DNA from: Chloroflexota bacterium
GTDB lineage: Bacteria; Chloroflexota; Anaerolineae; Anaerolineales; Villigracilaceae
DNA length: 64,000 nt
Assembly (NCBI GenBank): GCA_016866215.1
Contig: VGNE01000007.1
Location: 33,565 to 97,564 of the forward strand
Reading direction: 5' to 3'
Of this stretch, positions 1 through 7,141 are shown in pieces (the stretch's first letter is position 1; each line of letters starts with the position of its first letter). The notes beneath the pieces were generated by a model. That model had not been told where the DNA came from and did no database searches. It saw only the letters and a program-made list of their open reading frames with translations. Both the position numbers and the translations under genes were made by a program.

Positions 1-2
1 TC

Positions 3-1937
3 CAGCAAACTATTTTCAAAGCGCGCAAATGGATCAGCGCGATTCATCTTGGGTTGTTCTTCGGTCTCCTCACGTACGCGTTCGTGAATCTGGTGGACGT
101 GCTGGAGGGTTTCGTCCCAGGATTCGAACTCGTCTACGGCGGAAAAAATCTTGCATTCCCGTTTTTGGGCGCGCCCATCATCAACGCCTTCAACCTGATC
201 GCGGACTTGATGAGCGGCGCGCTGTTGTTTAGCATCACGTTCATGCTCGCGCGGCGCTTCTTCGTCAAAGACAAGGCGCTCACGTATCGCGACAATGTTT
301 TGCTCAACCCCAAAGTGATAAGCGGTCAGGCGCGGGACTCGCTCATCGTGGACATCTTCGTCATCATGCACGTCGGCGCGCGCCTGCTGGGTCAAGCCTA
401 TCGTCTCGACTCTGGCGCGGATCCGTTCATGCCCATCGCGAGTTTTCTCAACGGCATTTTCGGCGTGAGCGAAACAGGCATTCATGCCGCATGGTGGATC
501 AGCATCGGCTGGGTGATGTTCATCGTCCCCTACATCACGCGCAGCAAGCACACGCACTTTTCGGTCGCGCCCATCAATCTCGGACTCGCCAAACAGAATC
601 CGCGCGGTCAACTCGACACGCCCGCGAAGGTTGATCCTGGCGCGAAATTCATCCATGACCTTTCGTGGAAGCGCGTTTTGGATTCCTACGCCTGCGTGCA
701 ATGCAATCGCTGTCAGGATGTCTGCCCCGCGAATTTTGCCGAAGGCGGGCGACCGCTCTCCCCTTCGGCATTGGAAGTAAACAAGCGTTACCTTCTCAAG
801 GAAGCGACCTTCGGCTCTCACCCCGACCGATTGCTGGTTCCGCTTACTGAGAGCGTTATCTCCCCTGAGGCTGTTTGGTCTTGCACAACGTGTTACGCTT
901 GTGTCCGCGTGTGTCCTGTCGGCAACGAACCGATGGCAGACATCGTGGACATCCGCCGCCGCATGTTGATTGACGGCTACGAAATTGACAGTGGCATGCA
1001 GAATGCGCTTCAATCTCTCGCCACCAATGGCAATTGGATGAGCAAAGGCAAACGGCTGCGTGGCAAATGGGCGAAGGAGATGGAATTCCCCGTCAAGAAT
1101 GCAACCGAAGAACCCGTGGAACATTTGTGGTTCGTCGGTGATACCGCTTCCTTCGATGAACGCGTCATCCCGAACACCAAAATGGTGGCGCGGCTCTTCA
1201 ATCAAGGCGGCTTGGACTTCGGCATTATGTACCAAAACGAATCCAACTCTGGCAACGACGTGCGCCGCGTGGGCGAAGAAGGTCTGTTCGAGCAACTCGT
1301 CGAACAGAACATGGCGGCGTTCGGCAAAGCGCAATTCAAGCAGATCGTCACCACCGACCCGCACTCGTTCAACACGCTCAAGAACGAATATCCGCAATTC
1401 GGCGGGACGTTTGAGGTCAAGCATTACACCGTGACCTTGTTGAAGTTGTTTGAAGAAGGCAAGTTGACCGTCAAGAACAAACTCACGCATTACAAAGTGA
1501 CCTTCCACGACCCATGCTATCTCGGTCGCTACAACGGCGGATTCACCGCTCCGCGCAAGTTGCTTGAACTGCTCGGCGTGGAATTTGTCGAAATGCCGCG
1601 CAACTGCGAGAACTCCTTCTGCTGCGGCGCAGGCGGCGGTCAGATTTGGATGGGCAAGGTCGCGCCAGGTGAACGTCCCGCCGAGAACCGAATCAAGGAA
1701 GCGCTGTCCACGTTCGAGAAATCCGTAGGTCGGATTGGCAATCCGACCTACCAACAAAAGCAACTCTTCATCGTCACTTGTCCGAAAGATATGATTATGT
1801 ACTCCGACGCGGTCAAGACCACAGGCAACGAAGGCAAGATTGAAGTCCGCGATTTGATTCAGTTAATCGCGGAAGCGGTAGGACTCGAAGCGCCGACAAT
1901 GCCTCTCGAAGCGGAAGCAGTTCCCAGCGCGGCGTGA
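3..1937 (+). CDS. Membrane HdrD-like iron-sulfur electron-transfer protein (5' partial)
   Basis: The reading frame is already open at the window edge, so the N-terminus is missing; 644 codons are present. The first ~200 residues hold several hydrophobic helices like a NarI/HdrE-type cytochrome-b membrane domain. A 4Fe-4S pair follows (CVQCNRCQDVCP near residue 231, CTTCYACVRVCP near 294). The C-terminal half is HdrD/GlpC-like. Its second CCG domain is intact (HDPCYLGRY, then NCENSFCCGAGGG). The first CCG domain keeps the fold pattern (DFGIMYQNES...DVRRVGEEGLF) but lacks the cysteines usual there. Such proteins pass electrons between a membrane quinone pool and cytoplasmic thiol/disulfide or flavin partners. 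The lipoyl-carrier and molybdoenzyme genes downstream suggest a sulfur-oxidation-type electron chain; that link is inference. A palindrome is inserted in frame near residue 578. Confidence 0.8.
   Translation, partial: QQTIFKARKWISAIHLGLFFGLLTYAFVNLVDVLEGFVPGFELVYGGKNLAFPFLGAPIINAFNLIADLMSGALLFSITFMLARRFFVKDKALTYRDNVLLNPKVISGQARDSLIVDIFVIMHVGARLLGQAYRLDSGADPFMPIASFLNGIFGVSETGIHAAWWISIGWVMFIVPYITRSKHTHFSVAPINLGLAKQNPRGQLDTPAKVDPGAKFIHDLSWKRVLDSYACVQCNRCQDVCPANFAEGGRPLSPSALEVNKRYLLKEATFGSHPDRLLVPLTESVISPEAVWSCTTCYACVRVCPVGNEPMADIVDIRRRMLIDGYEIDSGMQNALQSLATNGNWMSKGKRLRGKWAKEMEFPVKNATEEPVEHLWFVGDTASFDERVIPNTKMVARLFNQGGLDFGIMYQNESNSGNDVRRVGEEGLFEQLVEQNMAAFGKAQFKQIVTTDPHSFNTLKNEYPQFGGTFEVKHYTVTLLKLFEEGKLTVKNKLTHYKVTFHDPCYLGRYNGGFTAPRKLLELLGVEFVEMPRNCENSFCCGAGGGQIWMGKVAPGERPAENRIKEALSTFEKSVGRIGNPTYQQKQLFIVTCPKDMIMYSDAVKTTGNEGKIEVRDLIQLIAEAVGLEAPTMPLEAEAVPSAA
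1725..1751. repeat. In-frame perfect palindrome in the HdrD-like gene
   Basis: Thirteen-base arms (GTAGGTCGGATTG and its complement) surround a single G. The element is translated as VGRIGNPTY within the otherwise conserved C-terminal region, so it was inserted without breaking the frame. Confidence 0.8.
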
Positions 1938-1956
1938 AGCGATGAATGGAGCAAGA

Positions 1957-1983
1957 TGACAGTCACTTTTAAAGTGACTGTCA
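1957..1983. repeat. REP-like palindrome, GTGACAGTCAC family, copy 1
   Basis: Perfect 13-base arms (TGACAGTCACTTT) around one T, lying between the HdrD-like gene and the small zinc-motif gene. The same palindrome recurs at 12112, 12767 and 12893 around a Y1 transposase gene, which is the likely source of its mobility. Confidence 0.85.
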
Positions 1984-1996
1984 CCTGAGTGAGCAA

Positions 1997-2278
1997 ATGT
2001 TCAAGTGTCCCTATTGTGAGTTCAGCGGTAAACGTTCGGAAGTCCACAATCATCTGGCGGAGAATCATCCAGATACGTTGGGCACGAGAGTAGATGAATT
2101 TACGGGTCACACGTTTTTCATTGTGACATGTCCCGTGTGTGGCGCGAGTTATGAACAGGTTACAAAGAAGGCTCGCCGTGACCCAGGTTTTGTGCAAGAA
2201 TATGAGTACGAGATTCGGTTAGTCATTTTTGATTTGCTCCTGTATCACCTGCAGGGTGAACATGGAGAAGGAGAATAA
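1997..2278 (+). CDS. Small protein with two CxxC zinc-binding motifs
   Basis: A 93-residue protein. It begins with a C2H2-finger-like segment (CPYCEFSGKRSEVHNHLAENH) and has a second CPVC pair near residue 48. The two CxxC pairs and the histidines suggest one or two zinc sites. I do not recognise a named family. It starts 59 bases after the HdrD-like gene and ends just before the first lipoyl-carrier gene, so it is probably part of the same transcript. Its position resembles the hypothetical genes interspersed in sHdr clusters, but a role there is only a guess. Confidence 0.65.
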   Translation: MFKCPYCEFSGKRSEVHNHLAENHPDTLGTRVDEFTGHTFFIVTCPVCGASYEQVTKKARRDPGFVQEYEYEIRLVIFDLLLYHLQGEHGEGE

Positions 2279-2279
2279 C

Positions 2280-2717
2280 ATGGCAACAGTTCGTGGATGT
2301 AATATTCCTGAAGACCGCTTCTACTGGGTGGAAAAACACGCCTGGGCGCGGCTCGAGGCAGACGGCACGGTGACGGTCGGGATCACCGATGTAGCACAAC
2401 ATTTGGCGAGAGGCATTCTGACTGCCACACCGAAAGATGTTGGGCGTACTGTGCAAAAAGGCAAAGGCGCGGGGACGTTGGAAAGCGGCAAGTGGGTAGG
2501 ACCTGTCACGTCGCCGATCACGGGTGAGATCGTTGAAGTGAATGAGGCTGTGAAAGCGAAACCCGCATTGCTCAATGAAGACCCGTATGGCGCAGGCTGG
2601 TTTGTGCGCGTCAAGCCGACTGATTGGGCTGGTGAAAGCGCGTCACTGGTGACGGGCGAGGCTGGGGTCGCGGCGTATCAGAAGTTTTTGGAAGAGCAGG
2701 GGATAAGTTTTGAGTGA
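2280..2717 (+). CDS. GcvH/LbpA-like lipoyl-carrier protein, copy 1
   Basis: A 145-residue lipoyl-domain protein of the GcvH superfamily. The lipoylation site is visible as ESGKWVGP near residue 75, equivalent to the ESVK motif of glycine-cleavage H proteins. The downstream lipoyl-fold features are present (PITGEIVEVN, DPYGAGWFVRVKP). The ATG at 2280 is preceded by AGAAGGAGA, which decides the start. No glycine cleavage P or T gene is nearby, whereas an HdrD-like gene, a second carrier and a lipoate ligase are. This favours an LbpA-type carrier, as in the sHdr sulfur-oxidation pathway, over a housekeeping GcvH. The LbpA assignment rests on context and the ESGKWVGP motif. Confidence 0.8.
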   Translation: MATVRGCNIPEDRFYWVEKHAWARLEADGTVTVGITDVAQHLARGILTATPKDVGRTVQKGKGAGTLESGKWVGPVTSPITGEIVEVNEAVKAKPALLNEDPYGAGWFVRVKPTDWAGESASLVTGEAGVAAYQKFLEEQGISFE

Positions 2718-2809
2718 TGGTTGTGTGAGATTCGTGTAGCGTGTAGCGAGTTGCGTGAAAAAAAACGGAACACGCTACACGGTACAAGTTGACTGATAAC
2801 TGAACCACT

Positions 2810-3256
2810 GTGATTTTCTACGCCTGTGAAATCCCCGAGGACCTGTACTACGACATCGAGCACGATGTGTGGATTCGATTCGAGGGTGATATCGCGATTC
2901 TCGGCTTGACCGATGTCGCGCAGACCCGCTGCGGAAAATTCGCGGCAGTCAGTTTTCGCGATGTCGGTAAAAAAGTGGCGCAAGGCAAGACGTTGGCGAC
3001 GATTGAAAGCGCCAAGTGGGTTGGTCCGTTCCCCGCTCCGTTTTCATGCGAGATCGCGGAAGTGAATGAAGCAGGTTTTGCGCGTGATATTCTGCTTGCA
3101 AACAAAGATCCGTATGGAATTGGCTGGCTCGTGAAGGTGCGACCGATGAATCTTGAAGCCGAGCGCGGTCATCTGGTGACGGGTCAGGAAGCAGCTGAGA
3201 AGTATAAGGAACGAATTAAGGAATTGAAGATAAATTGTTTGAGGTGTATTGATTGA
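2810..3256 (+). CDS. GcvH/LbpA-like lipoyl-carrier protein, copy 2
   Basis: A 148-residue paralogue of the preceding carrier, starting at a GTG. It shares the order CEIPED..., LGLTDVAQ, ESAKWVGPF (lipoyl lysine near residue 70), IAEVNEAG and DPYGIGWLVKVRP. Divergence from copy 1 is substantial, so this is an old duplication or two functional classes, not a recent tandem copy. LbpA proteins in sHdr organisms also occur as more than one type. The 92-base gap to copy 1 contains no obvious promoter. It probably receives its lipoyl group from the ligase encoded at 4162. Confidence 0.8.
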   Translation: MIFYACEIPEDLYYDIEHDVWIRFEGDIAILGLTDVAQTRCGKFAAVSFRDVGKKVAQGKTLATIESAKWVGPFPAPFSCEIAEVNEAGFARDILLANKDPYGIGWLVKVRPMNLEAERGHLVTGQEAAEKYKERIKELKINCLRCID

Positions 3257-3300
3257 TGACAATAGCGGCTTCGATCGAATGAAATTATTGATGATCGTGG

Positions 3301-3415
3301 TTGAGCGGGGCTAAAGCCGCCTGTTCAGTTCGTGGAAGCCCTGCGGGCTGGCGCGCCGAGTCGGTTTTAACCGACTTTCACGAGTTGAGGCAGGAATTTA
3401 TTCCGCCGAATCACA
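3301..3415. repeat. REP/BIME-like repeat upstream of a Y1 transposase remnant
   Basis: Nested short palindromes (GGGGCTAAAGCCGCC; GAGTCGGTTTTAACCGACT) are followed by GAGGCAGGAATTTATTCCGCC. The same series recurs at 3888-4002, 4048-4106 and 10116-10172. Copies on both sides of the transposase remnant fit a REP/RAYT arrangement. Confidence 0.75.
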
Positions 3416-3448
3416 AATCAAAACCTGTGTTTTGAAAGGAATTCTGAC

Positions 3449-3861
3449 ATGACCTACTGGCGACTTCACTACCATCTCATCTGGGCAACCTTCGAACGCG
3501 AGCCGAACCTCACGCCTGAACGCGAAAAGATGTTTTATGGGGTCCTTTACAACAAGGCGAAGGAATTGGGAGTGAAAATCCACGCGGCGGGTAATGTAGA
3601 AGATCATGCCCACGTTGTCGCGTCCATTCCGCCGAAACTTGCTGTGGCTGATTGTGTTCGTCATCTCAAAGGAGCGAGTATGCAATCAATCACATGCTAG
3701 GCAGCGACGGTAACTTCAAATGGCAGAAAGGCTACGGCGCGTTGAGTGTTGGAGAACGCTCGCTGGAAACAGTCAAGGAATATGTCGCAAAACAGAAGGA
3801 ACATCATCGAGAAAATAGGATTATTGATGTGTACGAGAGAATGGAAGAGGATGACGCATGA
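3449..3861 (+). pseudogene. Broken REP-associated Y1 (RAYT/IS200-like) transposase
   Basis: Residues from 3449 read as an IS200/TnpA_REP protein (MTYWRLHYHLIWATF, then EDHAHVV, the HUH histidine pair, then HLKGAS). The frame then shifts: the continuation (AINHMLG...NFKWQKGYGALSV...VKEYVAKQKEHH) lies in the next frame, beginning near 3690. Two bases sit where three are expected after LKGAS, consistent with a one-base deletion. Both halves together make about 137 residues, near full length for this family, so inactivation looks recent. REP-like repeats flank it on both sides. Confidence 0.8.
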
Positions 3862-3887
3862 AACGCAATGGATTCGCGGAACGATGA

Positions 3888-4106
3888 TTGAGCGGGGCTG
3901 AAGCCGCCTGCTCAGTACCTGGAAACCCTTCGGGTTGAGGGACGAGTCCATTTCAATGGACTTTCACGTACTGAGGCGGGGATTCATCCCCCGCCGAGTC
4001 ACGAGGCGCCGCGAATGCCTATTGAAGCAGAACCACGCGCGAAGACAGAGTCGGATTTATCCGACTTTCACGTACTGAGGCGGAGATTTATCTCCCGCCG
4101 AGTCAC
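3888..4106. repeat. REP/BIME-like repeat array downstream of the transposase remnant
   Basis: Two further copies of the repeat at 3301. One runs 3888-4002 and contains GAGTCCATTTCAATGGACT and CGGGGATTCATCCCCCG. A shorter one runs 4048-4106 (GAGTCGGATTTATCCGACT, CGGAGATTTATCTCCCG). Between them lies GCGCCGCGAATGCCTATTGA, which resembles the extreme 3' end of the HdrD-like gene (1888 onward). This array fills the 300-base gap before the lipoate ligase gene; no other gene is seen in it. Confidence 0.75.
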
Positions 4107-4161
4107 GGAAAGACAGAACATTATTTATTGAAAATCAACTCACTCACCACAGGAGAAAACC

Positions 4162-5247
4162 ATGTCCAAAAAAATCCGTTTGCTTTATATGGAAGGCGTA
4201 TCCCCGCTTCGTTCGCAGACCGTCTACCACGCGGTCGCGTACGCGATGAAGGAAGACACGCCCAATACGATCATCATGGTCTCGCCGAATGGACCGTATG
4301 TGTCCATCGGCTATCATCAGGATATACAAAAAGAAGTTGACCTGGACTACTGTACAAAACACAACCTGCCCGTCTATCGCCGTGAGGTCGGCGGCGGCGC
4401 GGTGTATTTGGACAACGGTCAATTGTTCACGCAGTGGATTTTCCACAAGAATGATTTGCCCGCCACATTGGAAGAGCGCTTCAAACTGTATATTGATCCC
4501 ATCGTGCAAACCTATCAGTCATTGGGAATCAACGCCAATCACCGCCCGATCAATGATATTCATGTAAGTGGAAAGAAAATCGGCGGCACGGGCGCGGCGC
4601 AGATGGGAATCGCCGAAGTTCTCGTCGGCAGTTTGATGTACACCTTTGACAAGAAGACCATGTCGCAAGTATTGAAAGTCCCTTCGGAAAAAATGCGCGA
4701 CAAGATTTTCGAATCGCTCGAAGCCTATATGACCACGATGTCTGAGCAACTCGGCTCCACGCCTGACCGCGCGCAAGTGAAAGACTTGTATATGAAGCTG
4801 GTCTCCGAAGCGTTGGGCGCGGAGGTCTACGAAGGCGAGTGGACAGCCGAAGAGGAAGCGATGGCGCAGGAGATTGACGCGCGCTTCACATCCGATGAGT
4901 GGCTGTATCAAAAGGGACGACTGCAGCAGCAGGGCGTGAAAATTCATCAGGATGTACACATCGTCGAAGCGGCATTCAAGGCACAGGGCGGTTTGATCCG
5001 AGTCATCGCCCGTTTGCGCGAAGGTCGCATTGATGACGTCTCCATTTCGGGTGACTTCACCCTGCTCCCCGTTTTCGCAGTGGGCGCGTTGGAACAATCC
5101 CTGCGTGGAGTTGCTGCTACCCCCGAAACACTCAAATCGAAAATCGAAGAGGCATATTATCGCCTGAGCATTCAATCGCCAGGCGTCACGCCCGCAGATT
5201 TCACAACCGCCATCATGAACGCGGTCACTCCTCCGCAGCCTGCGTAA
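4162..5247 (+). CDS. lplA: Lipoate-protein ligase A
   Basis: A 361-residue protein of the LplA family, which activates lipoate with ATP and attaches it to the lysine of lipoyl domains. Visible family motifs are SIGYHQD near residue 53, the RREVGGGAVYLD loop near 74 (the RRxSGGG lipoyl-AMP loop) and NDIHVSGKKIGGTGAAQ near 132 with the catalytic lysine. The length includes the C-terminal accessory domain found in full-length LplA enzymes. The start follows CAGGAGAAAACC. Its location between two lipoyl-carrier genes and a molybdoenzyme operon suggests that it serves those carriers. Dedicated lipoate ligases are also found with sHdr/LbpA clusters. Confidence 0.88.
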   Translation: MSKKIRLLYMEGVSPLRSQTVYHAVAYAMKEDTPNTIIMVSPNGPYVSIGYHQDIQKEVDLDYCTKHNLPVYRREVGGGAVYLDNGQLFTQWIFHKNDLPATLEERFKLYIDPIVQTYQSLGINANHRPINDIHVSGKKIGGTGAAQMGIAEVLVGSLMYTFDKKTMSQVLKVPSEKMRDKIFESLEAYMTTMSEQLGSTPDRAQVKDLYMKLVSEALGAEVYEGEWTAEEEAMAQEIDARFTSDEWLYQKGRLQQQGVKIHQDVHIVEAAFKAQGGLIRVIARLREGRIDDVSISGDFTLLPVFAVGALEQSLRGVAATPETLKSKIEEAYYRLSIQSPGVTPADFTTAIMNAVTPPQPA

Positions 5248-5251
5248 AACT

Positions 5252-5320
5252 GGTGGTCTCGATACGGCGGCGATGGTCGAGTAGTGCGAAGCACGTATCG
5301 AGACCCGCCGCCTACTCGAG
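5252..5320. repeat. GGTCTCGATACG-family palindromic repeat
   Basis: GGTCTCGATACGG and CGTATCGAGACC face each other around short inner palindromes. A related element lies in frame inside the next gene (5998-6059), and GGTCTCGATACGGGCTAAAG appears after the RNase J gene at 23562. An upstream in-frame ATG at 5284 falls inside this repeat and is not taken as the gene start. Confidence 0.7.
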
Positions 5321-5343
5321 CGCCGAACAAGGTCTTTTGCCTA

Positions 5344-7056
5344 ATGACAAATTATGGATTTCTGATTGACCAAAGCAAGTGTATCGGATGTCATGCGTGC
5401 AGTACCGCATGCAAATCTGAGAATCAAGTTCCGCTCGGCGTGTATCGAACGTGGGTCAAGTACGTCGAGACGGGCGCGTATCCCGACGTGCGCCGCCGCT
5501 TTCAGGTGACACGTTGTAATCATTGCGCCAATCCTCCATGCGTGCGGATCTGTCCCGTCACTGCGATGTACCAACGCGACGATGGCATTGTCGAGTTCGA
5601 CCCGAGCGTATGCATTGGATGTAAATCCTGTATGCAAGCCTGCCCATACGATTCGATTTATCTCGATCCCGAGTCGAACACCGCGGCGAAATGTCATTTC
5701 TGCGCGCATCGTTTGGATGTGGGACTCGAACCCGCCTGCGTCGTCGTCTGCCCCGAACACGCGATTCTCGCTGGAGATTTGGACGACCCCGCTTCGGAAC
5801 TAAGCCGAAAGTTGGCTACCGCGCAAGTGACCGTTCGCAAGCCCGAGCAGGGGACTGCCCCAAAACTCTTCTACATCAACGGCAACGACTGGTCGCTTCA
5901 TCCCTCCGCCGCGCAGACTCACGACTCGTTCTTATGGGCGGACAAAGTCACTGAGCAAAACGTCGCGGCGTACGCGTTGCCTGTTCTTGACGACGGTGGT
6001 CGAGTAGGGCTGGGCGCTCTTCCCAGCCCGTATCGAGACCCCGCTGCCGTATCGAGACCAGCAGGGACTACGAAGGTCTCCAAATCTGGTACGCCCATTC
6101 GTACACCGAAGGAACAGGGACGCCCGATGAACGGTCCCATCCAAATCGGCGGGCGCGTCGCCGAACACATGGTTCAGACCGCCTACAACGCCCAACATAA
6201 AATCCAATGGCATTGGGAATTACCGTCCTATCTTGTCACGAAAAGCATCGCAGGCGGCATCTACATGCTCCTCAGCCTCGGCGCAGGGCTTGGCATGTTT
6301 GCCTTTGACTCGCTCACCTTCCTCGCCGCAGGTTTCACCGCGATGGTATTCATGCTGATTACGACCATCCTGCTCATCAAAGACTTGTCACAACCAAAGC
6401 GCTTTTTGAATATCCTGCTTCGTCCACAATGGAAATCCTGGGTGGCGCGCGGCGCATACATCATGGTCACATTCACGGCAGTGGCGGGACTTTGGTGGTT
6501 GCTCGAAGGCGCCGCTTATCTCGGCTGGCTGCCCGCTGAATTCATTATAAGCATCCGTCCTTTCGCCGCGTGGATTGTCTTCCCGTTTGCATTGGGCGTT
6601 GTCATCTACACCGCCTTCCTGCTCGGTCAAGCCGAAGGACGTGACATGTGGCAAAGCAACCTGCTTCCGTTCCAATTGTTCGCACAATCCATGATGGTAG
6701 CAAGCGGGGTCTTCCTCGCCTTGAGCGCTTTCGTTACCTTCCCCGCTGATTTGCACACGCTTCTCATTGGACTCTTCCCAGCCAGCATCGCAATCAATTT
6801 ACTGCTCACACTGGCTCCCAAATTTACATCCTTTGCCTCAGATGTTGCCATGCTCGCACACCGCGAAATGACCCACGGACGCTTCCGCAATCACTACTGG
6901 TGGGGCGGCATCACACTGGGACATGTCATCCCGTTGGTGCTGTTCTTCGCATTCAGCGCCTTCGCATTGCCAGCCGCTGTTGCATGTGCCGTCGTTGGTT
7001 TGTTCTTCTATGAATACGCCTTCGTGATGGCGCCGCAGCATATTCCGAATTCGTAG
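5344..7056 (+). CDS. Fused iron-sulfur and membrane-anchor subunit of a molybdoenzyme (SoeB-SoeC-like)
   Basis: A 570-residue fusion. The first ~190 residues form a DmsB/NrfC/SoeB-type ferredoxin with four cysteine clusters (CIGCHACSTACKSE, CNHCANPPCVRICP, CIGCKSCMQACP, CHFCAHRL...ACVVVCP). A linker near residues 218-240 carries an in-frame repeat. From about residue 295 come roughly eight hydrophobic helices of DmsC type. It would take electrons from, or give them to, the catalytic subunit encoded next, and exchange them with quinone in the membrane. The start is placed at MTNYGFLIDQSKC because upstream codons come from a repeat. In DMSO-reductase and SoeABC operons these are normally two proteins. 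Confidence 0.85.
   Translation: MTNYGFLIDQSKCIGCHACSTACKSENQVPLGVYRTWVKYVETGAYPDVRRRFQVTRCNHCANPPCVRICPVTAMYQRDDGIVEFDPSVCIGCKSCMQACPYDSIYLDPESNTAAKCHFCAHRLDVGLEPACVVVCPEHAILAGDLDDPASELSRKLATAQVTVRKPEQGTAPKLFYINGNDWSLHPSAAQTHDSFLWADKVTEQNVAAYALPVLDDGGRVGLGALPSPYRDPAAVSRPAGTTKVSKSGTPIRTPKEQGRPMNGPIQIGGRVAEHMVQTAYNAQHKIQWHWELPSYLVTKSIAGGIYMLLSLGAGLGMFAFDSLTFLAAGFTAMVFMLITTILLIKDLSQPKRFLNILLRPQWKSWVARGAYIMVTFTAVAGLWWLLEGAAYLGWLPAEFIISIRPFAAWIVFPFALGVVIYTAFLLGQAEGRDMWQSNLLPFQLFAQSMMVASGVFLALSAFVTFPADLHTLLIGLFPASIAINLLLTLAPKFTSFASDVAMLAHREMTHGRFRNHYWWGGITLGHVIPLVLFFAFSAFALPAAVACAVVGLFFYEYAFVMAPQHIPNS
5998..6059. repeat. In-frame GGTCTCGATACG-family repeat inside the SoeB/C-like gene
   Basis: GGTCGAGTA, a GGGCTGGG/CCCAGCCC hairpin and two CGTATCGAGACC segments are translated as GRVGLGALPSPYRDPAAVSR in the linker between the ferredoxin and membrane domains. 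It matches the intergenic copy at 5252-5320. Confidence 0.75.
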
Positions 7057-7141
7057 AAGTAAAAACGTAGACACGGAAACACGTAGACAGGTAGGCACGT
7101 AAAAACGGAACACGAAACACGCATTACGAAATCGAGAAACC

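Noticed and set aside
5284..5343. N-terminal extension of the SoeB/C-like gene
   Set aside because: It lies in the GGTCTCGATACG repeat; ferredoxin homology begins at the ATG at 5344.
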